Source: Ulva prolifera (Eukaryota; Chlorophyta; Ulvophyceae; Ulvales; Ulvaceae). From it: a stretch of DNA of 64,000 bases. The translations under genes were made by a program, and so were the position numbers. Positions 1 through 12,237 of the stretch are shown piece by piece (position 1 is the stretch's first letter; the number at the start of each line of letters is the position of its first letter). The DNA lies in the NCBI GenBank assembly GCA_023078555.1, contig CM041196.1:10310985-10374984 (forward strand), in the 5' to 3' direction. The notes beneath the pieces were generated by a model. That model did not search any database. It saw only the letters and a list, made by a program, of their open reading frames with translations, and was not told the DNA's origin.

Positions 1-582
1 GGCAGGGGGTCGCTTGACGCCATGCATGAGGCCCTGGAGGCACTTCTGCAGACAGCAAGGGCACACGCGGTGGGTGGATCGCTCTCGGCTGCGCGCTGGA
101 GTGCGATGCTCGCGTCCACCTTACGGCCGCTGGTGTACACATCTCCCTTTGGCCCAAACGGCGGCTGCTTCTCCTGGAGAATAGCTTCGACAGGTCAGCA
201 TGGCATGGCACAGCCCGCCAGGTCAGCACGGCACTGTTCAGCATTGGCGCATTGTCACGTCGGTCGGCTGTGCCGCTGTACTTTCAACTGCAGCACGGAG
301 CACAGCACGGCCGCCCGGGTAGCGACGTACGCTTGGCACTCAACAATGCCATGGGGCTGCTGTGGCGTGAGGGGCCACAGGGCCCCCCTGCAGCGGCCAG
401 CGCGATCAAGCAGCTCCTCAATTCAACAACACCTGCTCTTCATTTCACACCGACACTGCAACGATCCCTGGCAACGATCCCTGTACTGCGACATACCATA
501 CGCTCTGCCGTAAAGGCCGCGCCGTGCGGCCGCCCCTCCGTATGCCACGCAGCCCACAGCACGCTCACCGGCGGCCCCCGCG
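1..582. other. Left edge; possible minus-strand exon, otherwise unassigned
   Basis: No gene can be assigned firmly. On the minus strand, bases 1 to about 175 read open in a frame with coding-like composition, preceded by a plausible acceptor (a pyrimidine stretch then CAG near 176-180). This could be an exon of a gene that continues off the left edge. The rest, up to the stop codon of the tRNA-ribosyltransferase gene at 583, shows no supported feature. Inference only; I do not recognise the predicted peptide. Confidence 0.25.
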
Positions 583-3500
583 TCACGGGACATCGATGCC
601 GACGTGCGCGAGCGCGTCCCGCACCCACTGCGGACTGCCGCCCTCGCCGTGTTGCGTACGCATGAACTGCCGCACAAACCCCGGGAACTCCCCGGCCGTG
701 ATCGCGGCGCGGATGCAGCGCGTGAGGGTCTGGGTGTACGCGACGTTGTGCACACTCACGAGGGTCGGGCCCGCCGGCGAGCTGTGGCACAGCGTGCTGT
801 GCAGCGCGGCGCGGCTGTAGCCGCGGCATGTCGTGCACTGGCACGCTGCGTCGATCGGCCGCTCATCTTCTGCACAGCACGGGGCGCGTTGCTGCCGGGT
901 GGACCTGTTCGATGCGTAGATGGCCAGGCGAATCGTTGCGGCCGCTGCGGTAGAGCGATCGAGAACATGAAGCAAGGGAGCGAGTGCTGATACGGTGCAC
1001 GCTGGGCGGTGTGTGCTGAGATAGACGGTGCCCACGTAAGAGACAGGGTACCTGCCGCACATTCTGGGCGGCCGGAGGCTGATGACACCAACCAGCCTGC
1101 CCCCCTCGCCGGGAATTCCAGGCGTCGGGCGTGTTCATGTGAGAGGAGGGCGGGTGCGGAGCGGCCACGCACCTTTGAACTGCGCCTGCTTGAGCTTAAT
1201 GAAGCCGCCGTGCGTGTCCACAAGCGCGACGCCGAAGCGCGCGGTCCGCGTCGGGAACACCGAGTCAAACATGTCGGCACCGAGCGCGACGCAGACGACG
1301 ATGTCTACGGGGTAGCCGATGCCCATGACGTAGCGGGGCTTGCCGGCCGGCAGCGCGGGCGTGCACTGCGCGACAACGCGCCAGAAGCTCGCCTTGTCTT
1401 CGCCGCCGGCGAGGCCACCGATCGCGTAGCCTGGCAGGTGGCGTGCTGTGAGGTCCGCGAGGCTCTTCGTGCGCAGCGTGGGGTCGAGGCCACCCTGTAG
1501 CACAGCACGCGGGTGAAGGTTGGTCAAGTAAACCAACTTAAACTGGTGTTTCATTGATGTGAGATTGTGCACGTACCGCGCGTTGCCGCGAGTTGAGTTG
1601 CTGCAGTGGCACGCAAGTCGTGGCACGGGACATGCGGAGCGGGGGGAGGAGCTTCGGCAAAGGTGCTGGTTGTGAGACACAGGGAGAAGGCTAGCCCTGT
1701 GTGGGTGATTGTTGGGCCGGACCGGATTGAGAGTGGCAAAGACTGTGTCAGTATGCAGATGCCGGCCACACGGCCTCGGCGGTGATGGAGGCAGTGGAGC
1801 AGCCGAGAGCAGTGGTTTGGTCTCGGGGGGGGGGGGGGGGCATTCAAACCGGACTGTTGGCCCGGGGGGGGGGGGGGGGGGGGGGGGTCCACATGGCAAC
1901 TTGCTGCACTAGTTACGTTGGAGTGTGGCTACAAGATGAGCCCAGCGTCAGACAGATAGCGCGCGGTATATAGTATACGTGCGCAGCTGAAGCGAACTTG
2001 GCGCACCTCCGCGGAAGGGGAGACGCCGCGAGGCTGACAGATGTGCAAGCGCAGCCGTCATTTGCGGCTTTGATCTGCGACAGCAATGTTGCAGGCGTGA
2101 CAGGCAGCATCAGTCAGGACGGTCACGGCCGGCCATGCACACAGGCCATGCCGAGCGTGCGATGGATGATGCATCCTGGGCAGAAGGCTGTGTGGGTTCA
2201 GGTTGAGCTGCAGTGTCTGTCTGCGCTGCTGTCTCTGAACAGTGCAGCTGCGCTGCGCTCCAGTGGCTCGCGGTGACTCAGCCTGCGCGTAGCGAGCAAT
2301 TCGTGTCGGCTTCGTGGGGCCTTAAGCTCGCAATGCCAGTGCAAATGGGAACAATTGACATCACCGGCCCCACACGATTCCAACCGGAGCGCTGCGGGGC
2401 ACTCGTATGTAGTTACTGAAATCTTCGAAGTGCCTCCGCGGCAAGTGCAGGCGCAGTATTCAGTCAGAAGACACGTTGTGCCATAGCTTTCCAGCTGCAG
2501 AATCACAGACGCCAAACTTTCAATCGTCTACTTTCCCGTAGACTGGATGCATATGCAGCGCTGCGATCTTGGGAATGCGTGTTGCTACCAGGCGGTCAGG
2601 TCTGACCAAGTTTGGCTGCCGGTGAAGCAGTGGGAGGGAGCGTCATGCGGCCTCAACCTCAGCATCTTGTTCCTGCGCACGCAAGCAGGGCAATCCTGAA
2701 TTTCAGGGCATGGTGTCATTCAATGCTCACTGGGACCTGATGTGGGTCATCTGGCTGTCACAGACCGAGTCAAAGACCAGATGCACCAGCGACATTTGCG
2801 CCAGAAGCTACAGACATCGCGCAACAGCAGCTGAGTTCCTGTGTGAACGTCGCTTGTGAGTGCATGCTGGAGCGTGTCGACTGCATGACTGCATGCGACC
2901 TCTGAGGACAGTGCGGCTGTGAAGTGCAGGAGGGTGAAGGTGAGACCCAGATCACGCCTGATGACCCAGTTCTGGTGTGCAGAGCTCCAGACTGTGGATC
3001 CTACAGTTAATGAAATCTTAAGAGCCTCAAAGCTACCAGAAAATTCCCTTGCATGGTGTCTCTGGGTCTGTGGTGACTGTGACCCATGACACAACGTATG
3101 CACACTGCACCAGGTAGAGCTTGATTATCTATCTGGTCATGCATCTTTCACACTTCACACGCCAGATCATTCACCTTTGAACCTCTACCACATCCTTGGA
3201 TAGCACCTGTGCTTGCTGAAGGGCGACATGTGTGCACTCGCTGCTGTGCCAGCATGACAATCGTTTGTGGCGTCTGCTGCCAAGGGCCACATCAGAAGTG
3301 AGTCAATCGCCATGAAACTTATTCGAATCCCCACTCGAATCATTGATGTCGTTGATCAAGAGGGGCCAGCTGAGGCAGCGATCATGGCACATGTGTTCCA
3401 TGAGTGCACTGGGAGCACAAGCACTCCCTCTTGCCTGCCCCTTCACATATATGTAAGCTGCATATGCTGGAACAGCAGAAACAAATATTACATCATGGAC

Positions 3501-6500
3501 GCAACAGTGTAACAGACAGTGTAAAATCTCAGGATTTTTTTTCCTTGGCTGCAAGAAAGCACTGGTGAGAACACGATGCATGCGGGGGGTGGAGCTGCAG
3601 AGCAGCACTTCCCTCCTGGAGGCTGCCCCACCTGGCCCTGGAAGATGAGCTCCATGGTGCAGCATAGTGCACAGACGTGACCATTCACCACATGTCAGAG
3701 GCTCTGCCTCTCAGCTGCTGCTGCCACCTCCCAGCCTCCCAGCCTCCCAACCACGTGTCTATTACTGTGCCACAAGGGCAAAGCCGGAGAGGGAGGTAGC
3801 ACCCCTGCCCACCAACACTCCCCATACACTCCATGCACTCCATGAGGTGTGGCCAGCACCCAACACCGCACGCATGCATGCGTCCCCTGTGTTGTTTGCG
3901 CAGGCGCAATCGCCCACCCACACCCGCATGCACCAACGACCGTGCCGCTTCTGGGTCCGGCCACACACTGCTGCGCTGCGCTGCTGTGCTGCTGTGCGCT
4001 GCGCTGTGCTGCTGTGTGCTGCGCGGTGCTGCTGTGCGCTGCGCTGTGCTGCTGGGTTGTGCGTTCATGGGTGGGAGGGTGTGCTTGGGTGGGTGCGTGC
4101 GTGAGTGAGTACCTGGGTCTTTGCGGATGCGCAGCCGTCTGCTTTCGGGTGGCTGCAGTGCCCTGGAGATGGCAAACCGCGCGCATGCTCTGCTCGTGTC
4201 GAGTGTCAAGTCAGAGCGACTATATGACACTGCTTGTGACATACCTGATCAGGATCGGCCAGGCACACATGATCAACAGGGTTTCGCGCCCCAGCCGCTG
4301 TGGAAGCAGCAGGCAGCAGTGGACAGCAGCAGGCAGCGATGTGCTGCTGTGGAGGGGGCATGACGCACTGCCGGCGTCAGCTGTGCACTCCAGGGGCGGC
4401 GAGACGCCCAAGGCCTGACACCACTGGAGTGTTGACACGCCATGCATGACACAACACACAGCAATTCACAGTCAGGCAAAAGGGGAACGCATGAGCACCT
4501 GCCTCAGGTCAGCTGTGGTGAGTGGCAAGCCGCCCAGCTCCACCTGAACGCGGTAGCCCTGCCCAATCTTGTCTGTGAGGTCAGATACAGTCACATTGAC
4601 AGTCCGAAGAAATCGCCCCGATCTGACCCCTGCCACGGACCCTGAACCACACCATTTGGGAGATTGACAGGCAGCAGGAACTGCAAGAATGGCGCCCTCA
4701 CCGGTGCACCTGGCGGGCACCGTTGCCAAACCTGCTCCCCATCCAGGCGATGTCTCCAGGCGGCGTTGCAACCCGACACGTGTCAAGACGCCGACCGCCA
4801 CCACCCCTCCACCGTCAGCCTTCACCACCATCACTCGGGCGTCTCGGCTTGCGGTCAGCGCACCAGGGCGCGAGCGCCCCAGGGCGATCTCTACCGTGCA
4901 AGGCGCACATCGAGGCGAGGCGACACACGCCAGAGGGCAGCCGTTTCACACAGAGGGGGTGTGCGGTTCCCGTGGATGTTGCCCGCGGTGCTAACTGCCT
5001 TGCTCGCTTTGTCCATGCAACACAGAGGGGCCCCACCACCCGACCACCAGCCACTCGTCAACCCGCCTCCACCATCTAGGCTCCCAACTGCGCGACAACT
5101 CTCTCCGTTTTGTGGTCGCCGGTCTGGGTCGTTGCTTTCAGATGTCGCTGGGATGCGAGTGTGCCACTTCGGGGGTGTTCCCGGCTGCGCATAGGGCACA
5201 CAGGGATGTTGTTCTGGCTCTACCTCCACGCCCAGAAGAACATTGAACAAAAACACGTTGAAACGACGCGATAGTGCCGAAAATGGTCCAAGGCCAGAGC
5301 TGACTGTGATCACGGCTTGGTTAGAGCAGGTGTCTGTGACTGGGCTGCGTGGAAGTCTGCGCCTCTGCATGCCTCAAGCTAGAGTCTGGGCACTTGGCCT
5401 TGATCGAAAGGGTTATGCAAAGGGTTATGCAGCTGCTGGCTGCCGGCAGGCGTTAGTCAGGACCTCCTGGAGGCACAGGCAGACATTTGGACTGGGAAAT
5501 CTCTGATCCCGACAGGATGGTTGTGACGGAATTCCTGTAAATAGGCCCGCAATGACCTGGTCTCCGCATAACACACAGCTGCTGCCATGCACTGCCACAT
5601 GCTGGCAGCTGATGAGTTGCACCATAGTACCAGGCAAGTAGCTGCAGCAGTGCATTGGAGACATAGCCATGGGACATAGCTGCAGGCCACAAAATACGCG
5701 CCAGACCGACAATGCATTGAGTACCGTCTGCATCATTTAGAGTGCCGTCTGCATGTGTATGTCGCTCAAGAACTCCTCCATTGACTAATTCGCCCATTGT
5801 CAAACAGCAAGGGCAAGACGGCTGGGTTGTGGAATTCTGGTTTTTCTTATGCCCGCGGCCGCCGGCATACTACCGGCAGTATTTGCAGACCCATACATAG
5901 GAGGCCCAAGCCAAAGTACAAGCCAATATATTGCAATATGAGAGCAATGCGATTCACTCACTATATATGCCCACCCCACAGTTCCGGGACAGTCCTGGGT
6001 CCTGGGTCCTTGGGGGCTCTGGCACCACGCTCTTGCTGCCTCTCAACCTCCAGAGGAACGTCTCTACCGGACACAGGAAAGGCCGGCCGCAGTTTCGCCG
6101 TGGTTGCAGTACGTACGCCGGGGCACTCTTCAGAGATGCCTGAGTGCAGCTGTGCAGGTCTGACTCAGCGCAAAACCGGCCACCCCCCCCTCCCTGCTGT
6201 CACTTAAAACGCCAGCACAGGCGGCCGCATGCACAGATCCCGAGATCGCCGGTGCGAAACCAGACGGTGTGTCAGTGGTGGACATGACAGGGGCGTGGGC
6301 GGTGCTGTGAGGCTCATGCGGCTGCCTGCGCTTGTCACGTCTGTGTGCAAAGTAAAGTAGATTTCGCTTTACTGAGCCGTATCCTGAACAGGACATGGAC
6401 AACTCCGAAGTAACGGGACCACATGTCGAAGGGGTTATGGTGCTGTGTATGCGTGGTGATGTGGTCTGTGCATGGCGGGAAGTCTAGCCTCAGGGGGCTG

Positions 6501-8096
6501 CTGCCTGCTGGGCCACGCGATGTGCCTCTGTGCTGCAGATTCGCAAATGCAGGCCAACGCCTGTACCGACACGCATGCCTGCACCCCCCCCCCCCCCCCC
6601 CCCCCATGCCTCCATCACATGCATGCGCATCTACAGCGGCAATGTTTGAGGCTGCCTCAGACTGGAGCGGTGCAATCACACGCACGGCTCCGCACACAGG
6701 CATGAGGAACATGACGTGTTGCGCGAGGTGTCACAGACCCTAAAGTGGCAACGAAAGGAAAGGAAGGATGGGGGGGGGGGGGGAGCTAGAGCACCTGCAC
6801 GATGGCGAAGAGGCTCTGCTCGGTGGGCCGCGCGTGCGCCGCAATGCAGCGGTCAATCCAGCGCGTCGTGCGCGCCGTCGCCTCGGCGAAGCGCTCCGCC
6901 GAGTCCGCGACCGACGACACGACGTCGTCGAGGGCCATGAGGATGTCGGCGCCGAGGGAGTTCTGGATCGCGACGGAGTGCTCCGGGGTGAGCAGCATCG
7001 AGGAGCCGTCGACGGGTGACTGGAAGGTGACGCCGGCCTCGGTGATCTCGGCGAGGTGGAGGAGCGACACCATCTGGAAGCCACCTGCGCATGGGTGCGC
7101 GTGCATGTGGGTGGGAGGGGGGAAGGTTCTGGAACAGTATGTTCATGTGAAATGGTTGCGGATGGCTGTGGGATGGAGTTGGATTCCGTTCGTGTGGCGG
7201 ACGGCGGGTATTGCATGATGTGTGGAGGACGCAGAGTGTCCCGGGGTGGAGATTGCTCGGAGATGAAACGGTACATGTGTGATGCAGGCGGCCCGCAGTG
7301 CACCAGGTGAACGCACAAACAAGGGCGCACGGGCTTGCTTGTGGCATGATGGTGTGGCGTGGGAGGCTGGGCATGGTCTGCTGGTGCAGAGGTTGTGGTG
7401 GCAGCAAATCCACACATGGGGTGGCATGGCAGCATTGCCGCAAGCCTGGAAGCAGAGCTTGACTGCTGTATTGCAAACGTACGCATGCTAAAAAGCCTGA
7501 AAGAATTTTATGATGGGGGATCAAGCATGAGGGGGCCCATGCTTCTTTGGCACCTGACAGCCAACTTGAGGGCAGCACCTGAGTCGGTCAACATTGCTCG
7601 ATTCCAGCCCGAGAACTTGTGCAAGCCGCCCAGCTCCTCGACGGCTGAGGCTCCTGGGCGGTTGCCCAAGTGGTAGGTGTTGCCGAGGATGAGGTGGCAC
7701 TTGCAGTCCTCGAGCATCCCAGGTGTGAGCCCCTTGACTGTGCCTGCACAGCTGGCTGCATGGAGGAGCCTGTCGTGGCCAGCTGGCATCGGAATCGCAC
7801 GCTAGCGCCGCACCTTGGGTGCCAACAGGCATGAACATGGGTGTTTCGCATAGGAAATGCGGCAGCTGCATCTGCGCGGCTCTGGCCTGTCCGTCTGTGG
7901 CCCGAACTTGGAATTCCAGTGCTGGAGACTTGGAGTATGGCAGATCCTGGTCTCGCTCGAGTTTGTCGCCAAAGACATAGTTCTTGGGGTGGTCATCGGG
8001 GATGGAGAAGCCTGCCATGTTGCGCAGTCGCTGGCAGCACAGGCGCGACGAGAGAGCTGCAGGCCGGTGGATCAGTGGCGCAGCCGCACGCAGCAT
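583..8096 (-). CDS. QTRT1: Queuine tRNA-ribosyltransferase catalytic subunit (TGT/QTRT1)
   Basis: Exchanges guanine-34 for queuine in the anticodon of tRNA Asp, Asn, His and Tyr. Five exons on the minus strand: 7814-8096, 7579-7743, 6795-7084, 1173-1494, 583-869 (1,347 nt, 448 aa), all phases compatible. Visible family signatures are [15 protein letters not shown] across the first junction, LTDSGGFQ (the substrate-pocket aspartate), [24 protein letters not shown] (nucleophilic Asp in MFD) and the zinc site CQCTTC with a downstream His in SVHNV. The first ATG (8096) adds an Arg/Ala-rich leader that could be a mitochondrial presequence; the second ATG (8016-8018, reading MAGFS) would give a 422-aa cytosolic form. 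Intron 3 is about 5.3 kb, far larger than the others here. Length fits the eukaryotic family. The 8497 gene is transcribed divergently. Confidence 0.93.
1495..6794 (-). other. 5.3-kb third intron of QTRT1
   Basis: Bounded by a donor reading GTGCTC (minus strand, just below 6795) and an acceptor CTACAG at 1495-1500. Contents: G-runs of 16 nt (1825-1840) and 24 nt (1864-1887), a C-run of 22 nt (6584-6605), a G-run of 14 nt (6770-6783), and a GCTG/CTGT-rich low-complexity tract (about 3966-4052). ORFs inside it are short, differ between frames and match no family I recognise. No nested gene is supported. Confidence 0.8.
3966..4052. repeat. GCTG/CTGCG low-complexity tract
   Basis: About 90 bp made almost only of alternating GCTGCG, GCTGT and GTGCTGCT words, inside the large QTRT1 intron. 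Seen directly; typical slippage-derived simple repeat. Confidence 0.8.
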
Positions 8097-8496
8097 GCTT
8101 GCGCGCAGCTCATGATGCAACAATTAAGCTGCCACGTGCGTTGCAAAGTAAAATTGTTGAGCTGGTTTCATATGCGGCGTCTGGTTCAACCGTGTGCTGG
8201 TGTCTGCTTCCGTGCGCACACTCCTGACATGTCGACATCGCGCACTGTGCGCATGCAAATGCCGGCCCAGCTAGCCTGGCCGACTCATCGCCCTAGCAAA
8301 TAATGTCACCATACGTGCTCAGAGTACGGCTTTGCTGTGTTGCCACTGACTTGAGTCCATCTACCTTCTGAATCGTCTGGCCGTGTAATGGTCAGACCTG
8401 CTCGGGTAGGAGTTCGATTGAACTGGTCACAGCAGTATTAGAGCATGCTGGGAAGCTCCTTCATGGATCAGGCCTGTACATTCTGATGCATTCAGC
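8097..8496. promoter_or_regulatory. Divergent promoter region between QTRT1 and the 8497 gene
   Basis: A 400-bp gap separates the start codons of two genes transcribed away from each other, so it should hold both promoters and 5' UTRs. No TATA box at a convincing distance or other defined element was recognised. Inference from gene arrangement. Confidence 0.45.
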
Positions 8497-10474
8497 ATGT
8501 CGCAAGCGAGGGGATCTCAGCTGTGGCTGCAGTACTACCCGCCAGACCATGCAGCATGCAAGCTGGGCTCCTTCCTGGAGAAGCAGCCGATATTACAACA
8601 CGTCCAAGTGATGTATCCCTGCAATGAAGGTAAGGCAAATACGTGAATTTTGCTGTTTTCGAAGTTTCACAGTGCAACAACTCATCCCTGCCTGGCTCCT
8701 CTCTGACAGCAGCAGATCATTTCAGCTCTGTAGTTAATTGTTTGCCAGCGTGCTGCCATGTGAAGCCAATGGCAGTACATTCCACTCGCTCCAAGCACAG
8801 CTTGGGTGCCTAGAATTACTCTTGGCTCATGAAAGCGACGTAGCCTGCAAGACCGCGTGGCCTGTCTCGATCCATTCCGCACCCCAGCAGCATCCTCTTG
8901 ACCACGCAGCATCAATCTTGATCACCTCTGTAACCCGGCTACAACACCACCGTCTGCGCCACAAAGGCTTGTGATCCACATCCCAGCTGTGCATCTGCCT
9001 GAAGAACAGGCTTCGTCTCTACTCCGGCACTGCAGCCTTGCCTCCCCAATGTTCCCCGAAGAAACAAGCCTAGACCGCTGTGAATCCTCGTGATGCTCTT
9101 CCCAATAAACAAGCATAGCCCGCTGTAAATGATCATGATGCTCTCAATCACATGTTTCACTGTCAGGTATCAGGTAAATCACTCCAAGTCGTCCAGATCC
9201 GATCAGAACATGGCCAACGCCAATTCATCTTTCCCTTACTTGCAGGACCACAGGAGCCACCAGCAAAGCGTCTCAAGTCTGCCACCACCAGCCGCGATCC
9301 AGAGGCTGCTGCTGCCTCAGGGGCTGTGACCACAGGTGGCCCTGCACGGCCTGAAAGTGCAGCCCCGCAGGACTGGTTCCAGGGCGCCACGCCACTGCAC
9401 TACTCCACCTCCGCAGCCCTCTCCGCCCTTGTGACTGAGGAGTTCCTGATGCTTGCATTCGGACCAGGCAGGTACATGGCAGCTGTCGCCCTTCAGCCAC
9501 AAACACCGATCCCAGGTATGTACACCTCATTGTGATATCCCATTCAGAGACCGTTTGCTGGACAAGCCGTCTCATGTACAACATTCACGTTCACGTTGCG
9601 GACAAGCACCTGCTGTGTAGCACCACATGGTTGTCTGGCCATTTAATAAACGCATGGATGGAGGCTTCATCGACACATGCTGCCACTGCTCCAGTGACAG
9701 TCTTTTACATGCGTCGATCGTTGAATCCCTGAATCAGCCGACTACATGTGACTCGTATAATCAGGTCACGCTGTAGCTGTATGGACACTGGTGTTTGCAT
9801 GGCAAAACGAGAAACCATAGCACTCGCGACCCAGCCACATACTAGTGGCTCGCGGCGAAAGTCGGCTGATTCAATGTGGCCATCGAAGGCGACTCACTGC
9901 AACCCTATGTTGCGTTCAGTGTCTGAGCATGGGATCAAGGCATGCCATGTAGGTGCCCTTGCCGCCTCACGCCATGTGCGCGCCACCCTACATGCAGACG
10001 AACACCTCCATGCATGTCCTTCATAACGCGTTCAAGCGGAGGGTTGCAGCCATGCAGCCTTCTGAACCCCGCATTTGCGCCTAAAGGTGTAGTCGTGCAG
10101 CATTCAGAGCTCAGCAGTGTCATGAAATGGGAAACTTCTCATCGACGAGGAAACAGAACTAGCGGGGTGCAGGTCTGTCGGCAGCCACGGTGCATCCCGC
10201 CGGCTGGCTCGCGCTCACGCTCTCCGCCGCGGTGTACCAGCGCCTCGGCCTCACCGGCCACCGCGTCGCCGGCCCGAAGCACCACGCAAACGTGCCCCCC
10301 GCCCGCCGCGCGCACCGCGGCGGCGAGTACGCCGTGCTGGTGAAGCTGAAGGGCCTGCACAACCGCCCGAAGCACCAGCGCCGCGTGCAGGAGGCGTTCG
10401 GCCGGCTCGAGGCGCCGCTGACGTGGCGCATGGTGTTCCTCGAGAGGGGGCTGCCGACGGTGCGCCTCAACTGA
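8497..10474 (+). CDS. Unrecognised 234-aa protein, three exons
   Basis: Exons 8497-8629, 9246-9515 and 10173-10474 join in compatible phases (133+270+302 = 705 nt) from an ATG to a TGA. Donors are GTAAGG and GTATGT; acceptors are CTTGCAG and GGTGCAG. The first ~45 residues are rich in aromatic and basic residues (QLWLQYYPPDH). The middle has a basic PPAKRLK stretch resembling a monopartite nuclear localisation signal, then an Ala/Pro-rich linker. The C-terminal ~100 residues look folded and basic, with HPAGWLALTLS, a GGEYAVLVKLKG segment and LTWRMVFLERG. I do not recognise a family and give no function. Third positions in exon 3 are very GC-rich, as in neighbouring genes, so the model is probably real. 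A hairpin begins at the stop codon. Confidence 0.7.
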
Positions 10475-10584
10475 GTCTGTGGCAATCCAATAGTGTGACC
10501 GCTATGCCACTGGACCCTTGCATGTCGCAGCGTGCAAGGGCTCAGTGATGTAGCAGTCGTATGACTGGATTGCCACAGAGTCAC
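10472..10584 (+). ncRNA. miRNA-precursor-like hairpin at the 3' end of the 8497 gene
   Basis: Two arms of about 47-48 nt (10476-10522 and 10533-10580) fold back around a 10-nt loop (10523-10532). The first and last ~12 nt of the stem pair almost perfectly (CTGTGGCAATCCA with its complement; CCCTTGCA with TGCAAGGG). Scattered mismatches lie in the middle. Size, loop and imperfect pairing resemble a small-RNA precursor. A short MITE or other foldback element is the main alternative. It starts at the TGA of the upstream gene, so it would lie in that mRNA's 3' UTR. Confidence 0.45.
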
Positions 10585-11212
10585 CGCTGCTGAGGTGGCG
10601 CTGTTAAGCGCGGGAACATGTTATATGATACAACTCGCGGGTGTTGCGCCTTGCTCAAAGGGGGTGTTCTCTGTGTTGGCGTAGCTGCGGTCGTTGATGG
10701 GTCTGAGCTTTGTTGGTGGATGTTCTGGGTGAGTACACTTGAGTGAACCTGGATTTGGTTGTCCGTATCTTTGAGAGGATATGAGTGATGTCTGGTGCTT
10801 CAGTTGGGCAGTGAAGATGTGCAGTTGTCGGCTGTGAGGGCTCATGTTGGCTTGGCTCTGTTTGCTGTTTGTCAGGAAACTTATGTGCTCTGGCGCCTGG
10901 TGCATGCGGTCGGCTGTGCACTGAGTTTCAGTCCGTTTGATATGCCGGATGCTGTGATTCCATTAGGCTAGTGTATTGTGCCATGTGCCGCGGGCAGCGT
11001 CTCAAGCTGGTGGTGTGAAATAGATGGACCTGTCCTCAAACACTCTTTTGTAAGTGCACCGCAGAGCATGTCTTCCGTGGGTGCTGTTCGAAGCGTGCTG
11101 GTGGATGGTCAGGAGCCTGGAGCAGAGATTGCCTGTGTCGGAGTGACGATTCGGAAGAGATTCTTTCGCTGTATGAGTCTTCACCCGTTCAGGCTTCTGC
11201 AGCAACTAAGCT
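10585..11212. other. Intergenic, no supported gene
   Basis: ORFs are short and inconsistent between frames. Bases 11070-11210 contain some coding-like stretches in different plus frames, possibly a 5' exon of the 11213 candidate, but no start or splice pair could be settled. Confidence 0.4.
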
Positions 11213-11671
11213 ATGGTGGAGTTGCAGGAGGTCAAGCAGCCTGCTGGAATGGACCCATGGGACTGCGGAGCTGCCTTTTCAGCCTTCTCGAAGATCTCCG
11301 ACACTGCTGTCCCTGATATGGCGCAGCTCCTGCGCCAGACAGGTGCCTCTGACAAGCATCAGCAGAGCTCTGGGCTTGATGAGGCTGCTGTGAGGTCTGA
11401 AGAGCGGGCTTCTCAGGTCACAGAGCGACCCGCGGCCACAGAAAACGAGGCAGTTCAGCAACAGGACGAAACCAGGAAAGTGAATGGTTCTGGCAGCAAT
11501 GATACTGGTTCCAGTGACGGTCAAAGTGCGGCTGCCAACAATTCCTTTGGGAAAGCTGTGAAGCCACAGCACTGTCAGTATGTAGCACTGTGTGAGTATA
11601 TTGGGGCGCTGAGTTGTAGAATACGCCCTCTTGCAGTTCAAGAGCTTGGAGTCTGTGCAAAAGCATGTGTA
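11213..11671 (+). CDS. Possible coding region, hydrophilic protein of unknown function
   Basis: A plus-strand frame from the ATG at 11213 stays open for 260 codons, to 11995. The first ~125 residues look like a disordered Ser/Glu/Gln/Asn-rich protein (NGSGSNDTGSSDGQ). A 45-nt GTGAGT...TTGCAG segment (11592-11636) could be an intron but keeps the frame either way, and a further donor-like GTACGG follows at 11672. Beyond that several frames look equally coding, so the 3' end is undefined. I recognise no domain. The choice of start is tentative. Confidence 0.3.
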
Positions 11672-12237
11672 GAGGTACGGTCGTGGACTGGTTTGCTGGC
11701 AGGCACGAGCGTTCCCTCAATTGTTGCAGCATGCCGGGCAGAGCTCCTGCGGGAACACCGTGCCTGGACAGTTGTGCTGATGCACGGCTTCAGGAGCAAT
11801 CCGTTTTGCTGGAATTCGCGACAGAGCGACGATACTGCTATGCAACGGGTTCCTGGTGTTGGTGTCAAGAACTGTGGCGTAGGGGCAACGCCAGGTCCCG
11901 GCCGAGAGTCCATCGGGGCTGTCGTGATCTTGCCGGGTGGCGCGGTATGTTTGATGTGCATGAGTGGAGAAGGCGACAACTTCTGCAAATTCTAGTCGCA
12001 GAACAGAGAGAACGGCGTTCAGCTTCCTGCTATATCCGCGTCATCGCGAAATCGCTTCGGCATCTGTGTCACGTCCAGACGTCAAAGCAGAGGGGCGGCG
12101 GAGAACTCGATGTTGTGAATCACTAAAGGGTGAAGGCGCGTCGATGCAACTTGCAATTGAATGCAGCTGGTGTGCTATTGTCCGGTTCGGACCGTGGCAG
12201 TGCCCGTAACATCTACAAAGTGATCAACGTTAGCTTC

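Noticed and set aside
3666-4418. Overlapping ORFs on both strands in QTRT1 intron 3
   Set aside because: They arise from a GCTG-type low-complexity tract that is open in many frames, and no family or splice pattern supports them.
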